A stretch of 64,000 bases of DNA from Physcia stellaris (GCA_018902385.1 JABSSW010000062.1:62001-126000), one strand, 5' to 3'; shown: positions 32,752 through 47,075, counted from the first letter of the stretch. Translations and numbers: made by a program. Notes: generated by a model not told the origin, from the letters alone.

Positions 32752-33900
32752 TTAACGATTTCATTCGATTTTCACAATTTTTTGCAAAAACGTTCATTTT
32801 GTTCGTCAAAAAAACGATAATTTACGTCTATGTGTGAATTACAGAAATCTTAATGTTTTCACGATAAAGAATAGATATTTTTTATCGTTAATCGATGAAA
32901 ATTTACATATATCAACAAAATCGTCAAGTATATCAACATCGATTTGATTGTTATTTATCATCGATTGCGTATCAAACATGAAAACGAATGAAAAACAATT
33001 TTTCGTATTCGATATAATCATTTCGAATATAACGTATTTTTTTTCGATTTCATTAACGTTTCGACGACGTTTCAAAATTTTATCAATCGAATTCTGACGA
33101 TTCGTTTCGATATTAACGTCATAATATATTTGAACGATATAATAATTTATTCGATGAACGTCGAAATTCATATCGACGATATCAAATGAATTTTTGATCG
33201 TTTTAAAAAATAAATTATATATTGTTTTTGAAAAATGCAAATGATTCGCTGACGAAATAAATTTTCTTGAATTCGTTATTTCATTCAAAAATACGAATGC
33301 AAAACAAAAAAATCGAAATTATTCAATAATGATTTGTATTTCGCAACGTTTTCGACATCATGCAATTTCTCGACATCGTTAATTTTTATCGACGATTCAT
33401 TAAACATTTCAATAAAATTGTTAAATTTCTGATCGCTATGCTAAAAAATCGCAAAAATTATCAAAAAATACATGTAAACACAAACGAAATCAAAATCGAA
33501 ATCGCAACAAATTTTCGAATATTCACATTTTTTGATCAATGAAACGTTGAAAATTTTCAAACGATTTCGCAAAACATTTATCGAAACATCAATTTTACAT
33601 CATTTCGATTTCGAGCGTGTTATTCGAATCGAAATTGACGCATTCGACAAAATCATCGAAATCATTTTATGTCAACAAAACGACGAAAATTATTGACATT
33701 TTGTTGCGTATTTTTCACGCAAAATGATTTCGATCGAATGCAATTACGAAATTCATGACAAAAAATTATTGATTATTGTGATTTCGTTCAAACAATGAAA
33801 ACATTATTTCGAAAACGCAAAAAAACAAATTTTTGTTTTTATTGATTATCGCAATTTGAAACAATTTATAATCACAATTAAATTGTCGTCACGTCAAATT
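32752..33900 (+). pseudogene. RT and RNase H remnants of the outer Gypsy element
   Basis: FLDIVNFYRRFIKHF corresponds to the conserved FLGFxNFYRRFI segment between RT and RNase H. Further on, an AYFSRKM-like and NYEIHDKKLL-like stretch corresponds to the RNase H region. Heavily broken. Confidence 0.75.
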
Positions 33901-33999
33901 CGATAAATTCAAAAATTAAATCGATATAATTTTTTAATCGATTATCGTTTCGATAACAAAAATTTTGTTAACGAATTTTCAAAACGATTTGATTACATG

Positions 34000-35750
34000 A
34001 TAATTATTGAAAAAACGTCGAAAACAATTCACAAATCTTGAAACAATTACAAAAATCATTGATCGCAAATTCGAAACGTTTCGAAAAAATGCGAATAAAT
34101 GCGATCAAAATCATGAATGCGATGCATGTCATGAAACGATTTATGAATGCGATACATAACATGAAACGTCGATCGCATTTAAATGATTTAAAAATATCGA
34201 ATCAATCAACGTTGTTTCAAAAACATTTGATTCAAAAAATTCAAAACGAAATCGAATTTCAATCAACGTTGTTTCGAGAACATTCGATTCAAAAAATTCA
34301 AAAATTCGAAACATTCGATTGAGCAAAAATCAAACGTGACATTCATAAAATGAAAAATTTTCGTGTTAAAATCAACGATTGTATTTGAATGCGCAATGCA
34401 TAAAATTCGAATACAAATTGCTTTACGAAAAAAAAACGACATATAACGACGAGTCAACATTTTCATTGTTGAATTTCGTTCGAAATTTGATCGATAAAAA
34501 TCAATTCGTTTCTGAAATATGTCGAAAATTAACTATTTCGAAAACAAAAACAAATCATGACAACACAAAAATGAATTTTTGTATTACGACGACGTCGTTT
34601 ACATTTCAAAAAAATTTGCGTGAAAACGTTATTCGTGTCAATCACGATAATTCGTTCGTTGATTATTTCGACATCGAACGAACGTTAAAATTGATACGTC
34701 GAAAATATTATTGATCGAATCAAAATTTTATCGAAATTTTGAAATGCGACAACAAATCAAAAAATATTGTGAAACATGCGTCGTTTGCAAACGAAACAAG
34801 ATTGCACGACACAAATCATACGACGAATTTTTTTTTCGATTTTTGAATTTAAATGAATTGATTTTTTCATGAATTTCGTGACAGAATTTTTTTCAAACAA
34901 AACGTAAAATGAAACGATTTATCATTCGATTTTAATGATTGTGAATCGTTTAACGAAAATAATTCATTACATATCAATGATTAAAACGATTTTCACAAAA
35001 ATCTGATCGAAATTTTATTTCGCGAAATCATTCGATTTCACGATTTTTTCGTCAATCGTTATCGACAAAAATTTCATTTTCACATTCAAATACAACGATG
35101 CGTTGTGTTACGTTTTGAAAATCAAACGTAAATTGTCAAGCGTTTTTCATTTTCAAATCGATGAACAAATCGAACGAATGAACAACGTCATGAAACAATT
35201 TTTTCGCGTTTTCGTCAATTTCGAACAAAATAATTGAATAAAATTGTTGTTTAAAATCGAGTTCGTTTACAACAACAACAAACACGCATTCACAAATATT
35301 TTTTCGTTCGAAATTATGTTTGAATATTCGTTTCGCATGTTTTTCGAAAAAACATGAAACAAAAAAATTAGATTCAAATTCGCAAAAAAACACGTTGAAC
35401 ATTTAATTGAATTATTTCGAATATTGAAAAACAATTTATTCGTGACATAACAACAACAAACAATGTACAAAAACAAACGCACAAAATCAATGCCATACAA
35501 CATCGAAAATTACGTGAATTTGAACGATAAAAACATAAAAATTAAACGAAACAAAAAGTTGAAATGAAAATTTTTCGAATCATTTCAAATTTTAAAAATT
35601 ATAAGAAATCAAATTTATCGTTTAAATTTATTCAAACGTTGACGCATTCACGACGTTTTTCACGTTTTTCTTTTGAAAAAAATTTAATTCTAAAAAAAAA
35701 AAACATACGTCACATTTTTTTGAATTTTCGTATCAAGTTGAAAATATTGA
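34000..35750 (+). pseudogene. integrase remnants of the outer Gypsy element
   Basis: Scattered plus-strand matches to the order expected after RNase H: an HD...IRRKYY zinc-binding-type segment near 34.6-34.7 kb and a FHVSLL-like end near 35.65 kb. Heavily broken. Confidence 0.5.
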
Positions 35751-36842
35751 ATTCGACGAAAACATAAAAATGAAAATCACGAAAAAATTTTATGAAATCG
35801 AAATCATTAAAAACAACAAAATTTTCAAAACAAATGAAATTTCAAACAAATTTTACAACGAATTCGATTTTTATTATTTGATAAAATGAAAAAATTATAA
35901 AAACGCAATTTGAAAATTTGCATCGTTTGTTAAGCATTTTCGAAAATTTTGCGATAATTTCACAACGAAAATTCAAAAAAATCTGATGTCAATAAAAAAC
36001 AAATCATCGAAAATCACGAAAAAATTAATTGAAATATTTATTGAATATTAACACATTTTCGTTTTCAAAAATTCTGTGTGTTATTTATTGTTTAAAATTT
36101 ACGACGCATGAAAAGTTGAATTGTATCAAAAACATTTTTAGAAATTGTTGTTCGATTTGATCGAACGATAAATCATTGAATAAAAAATGTGAAATGAAAA
36201 AAAAAAAAATTCGAAATTTGAATATCAATGCGATCGCGATTAATGAACGTTTATCGCGTTATATATTTTTTCATAATATCGATATTGATATTCGAAAATA
36301 AAAAAATGAAAAAATAAAAAAATGTTTCAATTTAGAATTTTTTGTCAACAAGTCAATTGTCAATCATCATATCGAAAATTGTAAATGATACGAAATCAAA
36401 CATTCGATCATGAAAATAGCAAACAATTGATTTATCAAATTATGTTTTTTTGAATTCATTCAAAAAAAAATTTTTCAGATTTTTAACGAAAATTGATTAT
36501 TGAATTCGAACAAAAATATTTCGAAATGCGAAAATCACAATTATAATGATTTTTTAAATTAATACAAAATCAAAACAAACAAAACACGTCAAAACAAACA
36601 AAATACGTTAAAATTTTTGTTAACATGTTGATTTCAAAAAATTTCGATGTTTAAAAAAAAACGTATGTAAAAAATAAAAATTCAAAATTTTCGAAAATGC
36701 GATTCGCATTTCGTCAAGCAATTCGATTATCGAAATTCGAATGATTTCGAAAAAATTGATTTCAATTATTTTACAATTCGATCAACGATAAATTCAACAA
36801 GTTCATATTATCAATCGAAATCAATCGAATTCGTACGATTGA
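35751..36842 (+). other. AT-rich 3' non-coding part of the outer Gypsy element
   Basis: No domain can be read. Same base pattern as the rest of the element (C almost only before A or G). It continues at 47,474 after the chromodomain element. Confidence 0.5.
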
Positions 36843-37234
36843 TGTAATACGTTCGCGTTATCGAACAATTAATTCATGCGCTAATTTTGAGTACGCGTTT
36901 GCGTAACGCAAATGCTTGACATTAATAATGAATGTAATTCAGATGTAACATAGTTATAAACGCACGTCTAATAGAAACGTCATGAATTGATGTCATAATC
37001 ATGACGTTAATCAAAGCGTCATAACTATTACGTCAGATACGAGTATAGATAAATTGTTCACTTTCTTTCTCGTTGAATTTCAACGATTAATTTTATATTT
37101 ATCGTACTCATACGATGTTGATAGTTAATAATTGAAATTTATTAAATTTCACGTTTTTCAATAGTTCGATGCGCTATCGTAAAACTAATACATTATTGAA
37201 ATTTGCTTTACGTCAACGCGTCTAAATTTTTACA
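36843..37234 (+). repeat. 5' LTR of the chromodomain Gypsy element
   Basis: 392 bp, preceded by ATTGA. Confidence 0.9.
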
Positions 37235-37269
37235 GTTTTAATCGTTTCATTTTTCGAAGAAAAAAATTC

Positions 37270-38620
37270 GAAATCTATTAACATCATGACTGAATCAAAT
37301 ATCAACATTTCAAATTCTAAAGTAAAGAATTTTGATGATGTTTCAAATATTTCAAATAATTTTATTTTTTCGAATTGAAACGACGTGAATCAAATTCAAC
37401 AAAACATTTTTATTATCGACAATGCGACGACGCAAAGCATTTTGAAACAAATGACAATTGTTTTTCGAAAATTTAACGATGAAATCGTTCAATTGCGAAT
37501 TCAAACTCGAACAAATCAAAACGCAACGCAATTCGTTATCGCATCGCAAACGCAATCAATATCAATTATATTTATCGTTCATTTCAAGAAGCGAAAGTTC
37601 AAAAACAATCTTTTTATAAAAACGAAAACGAGAATGAACATATTCGTTGATTTCGCGAAATCGAATTCGAATTTCTGACGTGTTTTAATTATTTTATGAA
37701 TGATCGATCGAAAATTTTTGATGCATGTCATCGTTGCGAAAAAATTTTCAATTTCAATGATTCAATCGCATCGACAACGATAAAAATTTGAAAAATATTT
37801 TTTACGATTATTATAAATTTTTTTTTTTTTTTGAATTTGATAGCAAATTCAGTGAATCGTCGATTCGTCGTTTACGAAAATTGAAAACGAACTCGTCAAC
37901 GTGCGAATCAAAAATGTTTAATTTCAAAATGAATTCGAGAAATACGAGATTTATTTGTCGTTTTTTGATGAAATTCATTCGATCAATTTTTTCTTTTGTA
38001 AATTATTGTCATCGTTGAAGAAAAAATTGTTAAATATCGAAAAAATATCGATGAATAAAAAAAACTTGTTTGCGAAAATCGTCATGTTAAAAAAAATTCT
38101 CGAACGCGAACGACGAACAGATTCGCGTATTCAAAATAATCAAAACATTTTCAAACAAAAAAAAAATAAAAACAAAATTAAAAAACAATTTCAACAACAA
38201 AATCAACAACAAAATCAATCGCAAAATCGTTTCAATCAAAACATTTTTCACGATTTTGAACGCAATACGCATGCGAAAAGCAAGCGAAAACGCAATGAAA
38301 ATGATCAAAATACAAAATCAACGTGTTATCGATGTCATCGCAAAAATCATTATGTTTTCGATTGTAAAATTGATGTAAATGAATCGAATAATCAACATAT
38401 CATCGTTGTCGTCAACGTCACATTTGAATCAAAAAAAGATCAAATTTCGCGAACGTTTCGCAAACGAAACAAAAAAATCAATAAAGATTCGAAATTTTAT
38501 CGTGATTCAAAATTGAATCAAATTTCTAAAAATGAGCGATTTGTTCGCGCGTTCGTGAATTTTGAAATCAAAATCAATTTTATCAATCAAATTTTTGTCA
38601 TTCAGTGAAAAATGCAATCG
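37270..38620 (+). pseudogene. gag remnant with CCHC zinc knuckle
   Basis: Gln/Asn/Lys-rich frame ending with a readable knuckle CYRCHRKNHYVFDC at about 38.32-38.37 kb. Part of the chromodomain Gypsy element. Broken. Confidence 0.75.
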
Positions 38621-39039
38621 ATAGACGAAATCATTTTATCGTTATCGAATTTTCTGAATGAACAAAATCGTTATTGTCATGAAACGCATGAATTCATTTA
38701 CAACATAATAAATTCGTGAGATCAATATCGTCAATGCAAAATTTTGTTTTATGCAATTGATTATACTGAATCGAATTTTATTTTGAATATGTTTATGTTA
38801 ATTGTCGAAAACATATTAATGAATTCGACGAAAAGCAATTGACGTTTCAAAATCAAATTCAAAAATTTCAAATTGATACGTTTAAACAATTTGCTAAAAG
38901 TTTAAAGAATCACGAACAGATATTCGCGTTGATGTGTGCAAAAATCGAAAAACAATCAAGAAAACAAAAATTTAAAATTACGAAAATGTCAAAACAACTA
39001 AAGAATTTAGAAAATCAATTTGACGACATTAAGACAAAT

Positions 39040-39105
39040 ATTTTATTCGAATTAAATAAAAGTGATCATGTTATTGATTTGAAAAAGACGAAAAATCGTC
39101 GTTCA
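39040..39105 (+). pseudogene. start of reverse transcriptase, chromodomain Gypsy element
   Basis: SDHVIDLKKTKNRR matches the block before the RT domain; compare 30,340-30,471. The domain continues after the nested element at 42,371. Broken. Confidence 0.65.
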
Positions 39106-39306
39106 TATTGAAAAAATCATGAGTGACTATCATTCTATTGCTCTGAATCTCGTTATCTTTGTAACATACATGCAGAATGAAAGCACAAGAAATGTGCGAA
39201 TGTCAAGACACTAATTTCAACAAAAAAACGCATTAGTTTTGCTTTCGTCAAATTATATCAATTGAATTCTGATTGCAGCACATTTGCGAAGATTGTATTT
39301 TCAACA
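39106..39306 (-). repeat. LTR, family A copy 2
   Basis: 201 bp, same family as 26261-26467. Confidence 0.85.
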
Positions 39307-40649
39307 TTCTTTCACAGCAATCGCTTGTGTCTTTTGCTCAATATTTTAACGAGCTCAATTTGAAGCTTTCGTGCAAGCTTTTTCAACGATGTGTCTTGAA
39401 ACTTTTTCAGCGATGCGCATTCTAGAGCTTTTCAGCGAAATAACTTTTTCAACGATGTATTGTCTGAAGTTTTCGAGCAAGCTTTCTCAACGTGATGAAA
39501 TCATGCATCGATGCGAGAATTGCAAAAACGAACTAATCGAAATTCGATGATTTATTGACTTCAGATATAACGTGAAATCGAATTGATAAACGTGCGATCG
39601 AGTGACTGAAAACGTTCTGCGATTTTTCATGAGATAAAACATCGATGTGATATTTGATATTTAAAATTAAGTGAAAAATACATCATGAAACAAGTATCAA
39701 TTGTTTGAGTAATGCGATATTGACGAGAATGCAAATCACATCATGATTTTGATAACATCATTGTGAATTTCAGAATTTTCAAATATTTCTTGCGACATCA
39801 ATGAATCGATTTCTATGTAATTTGATTGTAAAAAATTCATAAAATATGTCGACGAGATGCGCAAAGCTGAAAACGATCGAGAAATCGATAAGAAAGATAA
39901 CGCATCGAGTGCGCGACATGCATTGCGAACATACATCGATGCGAAAAGTGCAAAATCGAATTTTTCTGTTCTGACTAAGGCTTGTCAGAGAATCAGATCG
40001 ATTAATATGCGAAAAGATCAGATATTTTCAACACTATTTGTTCTTTTTGATCGAGTTTTTGTTTTTTTGTTGATCGAATTTCTGCTCTGCAAGATCGAGA
40101 TGTAATATAACTTCATAATACGTTTCTCGAAGTGATATTATCTAATTTGTTTCTTTTCTTTTAACAACTGTGCGTACAGCACGTCAATACGTTTTTTCGA
40201 GATTGCATTGACAAATTATATTCTCATTCTTTTTCTCTCGTATTTATCGGGCGACTAAGTCTCAAAAAGTAATAAAAAATAGAGACAATTGATTAGTCGT
40301 GTTAAATCAAGACGAAATCACAAAGATAAATCTTTATCATAATGAAATGAAACAAAACATACAACAACTTTTAACTTTCTCAGGCCGAAATAGGACGAAA
40401 GAGACGAGACATCGAATTCATTAAAACAACAACAACTTTTATGTTTTCTCAGATCGATCAACGATTACTAGAAAGAGCGAGCGAGCAAAACAAACAAACA
40501 ACATGCTCTAACTCTTTCGAAATAGTGACTTTCTCGAGAAAAGATCAATACTTTCTCAAAACAGAACGAAAAGAAGCGAAACGTCAATAACGCATTCTCA
40601 TGAATATCTCATTGTTTTCAACTTTTGAAACACTTGACGTGACTCAATC

Positions 40650-41600
40650 GATAAATCAATAGATGACGAAACGCTCTTGACAATGTTTGCAAACAAGAAA
40701 CGAGCGAGAAACTCTTGAAAATCGAAAAGAACGAGAAATAAATGAAATCGAGTGTTGCGAAATCGAAAATTGACGCGAAACGATTTCGCGAGCATGTGTT
40801 GACCCAAATGCTTCGAATTTGACCAATTTGAAAGCAGATGTGGTCATCGCATGGAAATATGACGTAATGCGACTTTGTATGAAATCACATTTGCTTGCGA
40901 AATTGCATTTGTCAAAATCGCGCGAAAAAAACGAGCGCATTTGATGTCGTTGCAAATCAAATGAATTCGACTTTTTTGCGAACATGCGATATAAATCGTC
41001 CACGATCAGATAAAATTTCGATGATGTGAAAGCTCGAAACGAAATAAACGAACAAGCAATGCTTGCATTTTTCGAGGATTTGCACATCGATTTGGATGTC
41101 GCAATCGAAAAACGAGAAAGTTTCGATGCAACGATTGAGCGTGATGCTATTTCTGTTCAAGATATCGACTTTCTTGATGTTGCAATCGACGAGAATTCTG
41201 AAGCGATTTCGAAAGAGAATTTTGAAGAAATAGAAGTAGTTGATGACTCGACTACTAACTTCGATGACGTAAAAGATGACAAGATGATCGATTGAAATGA
41301 CGAAGAAAATGACGATTCGAAAGCAAATAAAACAGATGAAATAAACGATATTGACTTTGTGATTTGCGAAAAGAATGAAACAACTGCTTTCGACTTTTGA
41401 CGTGACGAATACGAATATGCTCGTGAAACTTGATGTTGTTGTCGAATTTGTTTTTGCAACGTCTGCACGTATATTTCTCAGCTCGTTTTTTGATCAGACG
41501 AGTTTCTTTTTGTTGTTTCAACAACTTTTTCGCTTTTTGTTTGACTTTATTTTTCATTTGCAATTCGTGTTTTCGCATCAGGTAATTTTTTTGTGCTTTT
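40650..41600 (-). pseudogene. Gag-like region, family A copy 2
   Basis: Recognisable by CRRC...FHEHIRIRH, a PF-LYRMFAKK-like block and SRITSYFHAM. A mutated relative of 27,760-29,023. Many breaks. Confidence 0.65.
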
Positions 41601-42172
41601 TTTGCTTGAATGAATCAATCGCATCGCGAAACATTAGTAAAACTTGAATTCGTGTGCTCGTGATATAGAATTCGAAAATTTTGCGTTTTCGAATCATTCG
41701 CGAATAGACAAATGCATAGAAGAAATGATCAAGAAAAATATCGAGAACGAATTCGAAAATGAACGATGCGAGATTCGCAAAAACTGTTGATTTCGTAAAA
41801 AAATAAAAATGATCATTCTGACTGAATGATAAAATTCGCGTAAATATTTCGACATCGTAAAATAAATAAATGACGAAATCGTAAAAAACTCGCGAAAAAT
41901 ATGTAAATAAATCGAAAACTGACTGTTTCGAAAAAGTTCGTAAATAGATGTTATCGATGTAATTGAAAGCGTATTAAAATATTGAATGCTGTCAATGCAA
42001 TTCAATCAATTCTGATTTGACAAAATTGAATACTTTCAATGAAGTTGAATATTGTTGTTAGTATTGCAAATTTGCTGTATTGTTTGACGATTAATTATTA
42101 CTTGTTTTGACATGCGCTCATGCTTTGTAGTTGATACTAGATAGCGAAAGTTGCTAACTCGGGCTCATAATC

Positions 42173-42370
42173 TATTGAAAGAATCATAAATGACTATCAT
42201 TCTATTGCTCTGAATCTCGTTATTTTTGTAACATACATGCAGATGAAAACACAAGAAGTGTGCGAATGTCAAGACACTAGTCTCAACAAAGACGCATTAG
42301 TTTTGCTTTCGTCAAATTATATCAACTGAATTTTGACTGCAGCACATCTGCGAAGACTGTATTTTCAACA
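42173..42370 (-). repeat. LTR, family A copy 2
   Basis: 198 bp, followed by ATTCA. Confidence 0.85.
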
Positions 42371-43600
42371 ATTCATGTCGTTGTATAATTTATCATAAAA
42401 TGAATTAACGAAATTTCGACGTTACATCGAAAATGTCTTGATCAAAAAATGAATTAAACATTCAATTTTTTTTTCGTTGACGCGTCGATACTTTTTGTAT
42501 CGAAAAAAAATGAAAATTTTCGTTTTTGTGTGAATTATCGAAATTTGAATGCGATGATTATTAAAAATCGTCATTCATTATTTTTAATCACAGAGATTTT
42601 GAATCGTTTTAATGATGTCAAGAAATTCATCAAAATCGATTTGAAAAATGTTTATCATCGAATTCGTATCAAGCAAAACGACGAGTAAAAAACGACGTTT
42701 CGCACGCGATATGAACATTTTGAATATCAAATTATGTTTTTTGAATTAATCAATGTTTCAACAATTTTTCAAATTTATATTAATAAGATTTTGCGAAAAC
42801 TTGTCGACGTCATTTGTGTGATTTATTTGAACGATATTTTGATATATAACAACGATTCAACGCAACATTGACGACATGTGCGTTTTGTGTTCAAACGATT
42901 GAAACAATACGAATTGTATGTCAATTTAAAAAAATGCGAATTTGTCATCGATCAAATCGAATTTCTAAATTTCATTGTGTTCACTGAAAATGTACAAATG
43001 AATTCAAAAAAAATTCGAATCATTGAAAAATGATCGCAATTTAAAAGTTATCGCGAATTACAAATGTTTTTAAATTTCGTCAATTATTATCGTCGTTTTA
43101 TTCATGATTATTCAAAATTGATTGCATCATTTATTGATTTGTTGAAAAACAATAAACAAAACAAAAAATTTGAATTTTTTGTTTGAAAAAAAAAGTCGAA
43201 ATTGACGTTTCGTCGATTGCGCGATATCTTTACATCGATTTTCATTTTTCATCATTATGATTCAATCAAAAAAATCAAAATGAAAATCGATGTTTCGAAT
43301 TTCGAAATTTCAAATATTTTTAATCAATTTGATGAACAAAGTCATTGACGTTCGATCGCGTTCTGATCGCGAAAAATGATATCGACAAAAATAAATTACG
43401 AAATTTATGATCAGAAACTATTAATTATAATTATGATTTTTCAACAATAACGACATTATTTCGAAAACGTTGCGCACGTGATAAAGATGTGATTTGATCA
43501 CAATAATTTAAAAAAAATTTATGAAACAAAAAAGTTTAATTCAAAACAAATCAAATGAGCTTTTAAATTAATTGTTTATGATTTCGAAATTTTTCATCGT
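42371..43600 (+). pseudogene. RT and RNase H remnants, chromodomain Gypsy element
   Basis: Order and residual motifs fit RT followed by RNase H: a KKNDE-FRTRY-like block near 42.68 kb, an IYLNDIL-like YxDD region near 42.83 kb, and FLNFVNYYRRFIHDYSK near 43.07-43.12 kb. Heavily broken. Confidence 0.7.
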
Positions 43601-44179
43601 GCAAACAAAATCAATTCGACAAATGAATTATCGAAACGTTCAAATTACGAAGAAACGTCGTCATTCAATATCAAATTTTTGTTCACGTTGCAAAATAAGT
43701 TTGCGTTATCGTCAAAAAAACGAATCGATTTTGAAAATCAAAATTTTGCTTCGAATATCGCAACAAATATTCAGTTATTCAAAAACAATACGCGTGCGAA
43801 AAACAAACGCGAAATGTTAAAAAATCTAAATTCACTGTTTCAATTGATTGATATACAGATTGTTATTTTCAAAAAAAAAAGATACGAGATTTATTTGAGA
43901 AATTTTATGAAAAGTCGCAAAAATCGATGAAATTTTGATTCAAAAATTTCAAACTATCGACAAAACGATTAAAAAATTTGTCGAAAAAAGCAAAAAGTCA
44001 TTTCGTCGTCGACGCAACAAATTTTATTGAAAAATGAATTTCGAAAATTTTCTTAAATTCAAAGATCGTCTTTATGTATTTGAAAATGCAACAATAAAGA
44101 AAAAATTCATAAGCAAAAATCACGATGATTCATTGACAAAACATTTTGATATTGATAAAATTGTGAATTTGATTTAACG

Positions 44180-45220
44180 AAAATTTTATTGATTCGTTTG
44201 CGCGAAACAAATTCGTTAAATATATTAAAATTTGCGACATATATCAACGTATCAAAATTTATCGACATAAATTTTATGAAAAATTCAAATTTTTATTTGT
44301 TTCGAATATTTTTGAAAAAAATCATCATGAATTTTATTATCGATTTGCTTTTTAACAAACGTCGCGATGTCGTTTATGATTCGATTTTAATGATAATAAA
44401 TCGATGCATCAAAATGATCAAATACATTTCGATTACGATCAAAATCGATGTCGTTGCGTTGACGAAAATTTTTTATAAAAAAATTGTTTTACGATTTGAC
44501 GTTTCGAATGATATAATGAATGACAAAAATTTTGTTTTCACGAATGTTTTTTGATTTTCGATGTGTTATCACGCACGCATTAAACGACGATTAAACATTG
44601 TTTTTCATTTTCAAACGAATGATTTAATCGAACGTCAAAATTAAATTTTTGAAACGTATTTGCGTACATTCGTCGACGCGAAACAAACGAAATGAACAAA
44701 TATGTTTTCAATGATTGAATTTGTTTATAATAATGTTATTCATTTTTTTACAAATGTTTCGTCTTTTTATTTAATGTATGATTATCATTCAGAAATTCAC
44801 TATGTGATCGAGAACGATTTCAAAGAAAAAAAAATATTCATTGCAAAAAATAGAATAAAACATTTGCATGAAATAAAAAAAACGTTGATAAAACGTTTTG
44901 AATTCGTTGTCGCAACGCAAACGAAATATTACAATCAAAATCATGAATCAAAGAAATTCAATGTGAATGATTTAGTAATGTTCAATATCAAGAATTTTAA
45001 GCAGCGACGTTTTAGCAAAAAAATGTCGCACAAATTTGTTGAATTTTTTCGTGTGAAAAATAAAATCGATGCGCAAACGTATCGTTTTATTTTATTCAAT
45101 ATTTATCGCATTCATAATATTTTTCATGTTTCGTTATTGAAAAATTATCATCATAAAGCAAACGATAAACATGCGAAACAATTTATGCAAATTTCAAAAT
45201 TCATTGATGATGAAAAACAA
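44180..45220 (+). pseudogene. integrase remnant, chromodomain Gypsy element
   Basis: The core domain reads FIIDLLFNKRRDVVYDSILM near 44.34 kb, with a further acidic block NDIMNDKNFVFT near 44.52 kb. The C-terminal part (44.70-45.22 kb) keeps EFVYNN, KKFNVNDLVMF, KKMSHKFVEFFRV and YRIHNIFHVSLL, typical of Gypsy integrase ends. Broken, but the best preserved part of this element. Confidence 0.82.
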
Positions 45221-45224
45221 TGAA

Positions 45225-45410
45225 AAATTGAAAAGATTTTTGATAAAATGAATGACAAAAAGAATATTTGATACAAAATCAAATGATTTGATTGAAATTC
45301 GAAATATAATCAATGATTACATGAAAATGAATTCAAAAATGTTTCAAATTTGATGAAAAAATACAATGAGCGTGCGTCGCGCAAACGCAAACGACGTCAT
45401 TGATTCAAAA
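45225..45410 (+). pseudogene. chromodomain remnant
   Basis: Follows integrase directly. Residual KIEKIFDKMNDKKN, YKIK and ENEF blocks align with the WEVEKILDxR...YLVKWxGY...TWEPxxNL pattern of chromodomains, which puts the element among chromoviruses. Broken. Confidence 0.65.
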
Positions 45411-47075
45411 TTATTTATTTTGTTTCAATGTCAACAATGATTTGATTTTTTCGTTTTATCGTTTAAAACGATAAAAACGATGAAATCGTTCAACATCAAC
45501 ATATGATCACGAACAAGAAAAAATAAACAAACGTCAAACGTCAAACAAAGAAAATTTATGAACAAAAAAAAAGTCGTTTATTCATCGCATATTCATTTTG
45601 AATCGAAATCAAAATCGTTCGAAATGAACGAATCGAAACTCAACGAATTCGAAAAATTCGAAATGTTCGAAAAATTCGTTTTATCGAAATTCATTTCGTT
45701 GATCGAAATCGCAAAAAAATTTTTTTTCGAAATTTTCGATTTTTGAATCATCATTTTTTGAACGAAAATTTTGTATTCAATCAATGCAAAAATGAAAATA
45801 AAAAATGTTTCGTTTGTTTATCGTCAATTGCGCATTTTTTTTCATCAAAAAATTCATCAATTTTTATTTTTTTTTTCAACTTTTTCATTTTTTTCGTCAA
45901 TTTCATTTTTTTCGTTTTTTTTTTTTCAATCTCATTCAGCAAATCAATGATTTGTTTTTTCGTTTTCGTCAATCGCTCGTCAAATTGATTCGTTAAAATC
46001 GTGACACGATTGATCGCTGACTGTGCGCGATTTGCGATAATCGAAATGTATTTATGATTGCGACGTCATTGTTTCAAATCAACAATTGCATTTTTTTTTT
46101 CGTTTTTCGATGCGAACGAAAATGAATTGATCGCGACGTTCGATTTTTGCGAATTCGCGCACGATTTTTTTCATTTGCTTTCGAAATCGTTTTGAAAATT
46201 GTGATTTGTTAACGTCGTCGCATCGTTTGCGCAAACAAATACATATCGAATGACAAAAATTGAAATCGTGATGTTGAAAACGATATTTTTCGCAAATTTT
46301 CAAAGCATCGCGAACGCACGCATGACGATCAAAACACGTCATACATGCGAAATTTTCGCAAATTATGACATGTTAATTTGTTGTTGTTGTTTGCGTTTGT
46401 GACGCGTGCGTTTCAAAATATTTACGTCGATTTTTTTGAGAATCGATCATAATTTGAAAATAAATAAATTGTCGTATTGATAATTATATACATAAATAAA
46501 CGTTGCGCAAACGTTGAAAAATATCTTACGCGAAAAAGTTGTGATAAAAAAATATGAAAAAAAAAAAAAAAAAAAAATGCGAACAGAAAAGTTGTTGATA
46601 AACAACATCGTGAAATTATCGACACGTTGTTTTTGCAATCGACGAAATTTCATGTTTATCAACAAAGAAATTCGCGTCGACGTTTCGATGAAATTGAATT
46701 TGAATTTCGTTATTCAAATTTTGATATTGACATTTCGATTTTCGATTTTGAAACATTGTCATTCAAGATTTGCATTGAAAACATGCTTTACGATTGCGCA
46801 ATTACATTGAAAATTTTTTTTCTTCTGAACAAAGATTTGAAAAATTTTTAACGAATTCTTGAGCAAGCGATACATGAACGCAATATGATATCGCACATGA
46901 TATTTCTTGAAAGTTTTTTTTCTTTCGTTTGTTTTCGAAGTTTTGAGAGTTTTTGAATACGAACTTCAATAAATTTTTGAAATTTTACAATCAAGACATT
47001 TACATGTTGTTTTTATTTATTGCATTGATATTGTTTTTATGCATTGAAAATCAACGCATTGAGAAAAAAAACAAT
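45411..47075 (-). pseudogene. 3' tail with antisense coiled-coil/Cys-rich frame
   Basis: Between chromodomain and 3' LTR the minus strand shows a Lys/Glu coiled coil (about 45.97-45.78 kb) next to a Cys/His-rich basic frame (about 46.34-46.08 kb; CFDRHACVRDAL, CHSICICLRKRC). An extra antisense frame of this type is known from some fungal Gypsy elements. Broken. Confidence 0.4.

Larger units (their letters stand above)
39106..42370 (-). mobile_element. Gag-only LTR element, family A copy 2
   Basis: LTRs 39106-39306 and 42173-42370 lie between GTTCA/ATTCA duplications (39101-39105, 42371-42375). The interior is homologous end to end to 26,261-29,575, with the same orientation and the same Gag-like region (about 41.6-40.65 kb, minus). 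Only two hairpin units (near 40.11 and 40.18 kb) replace the five of copy 1. It is far more AT-rich and more broken than copy 1. Nested in the RT region of the chromodomain Gypsy element. Confidence 0.88.
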
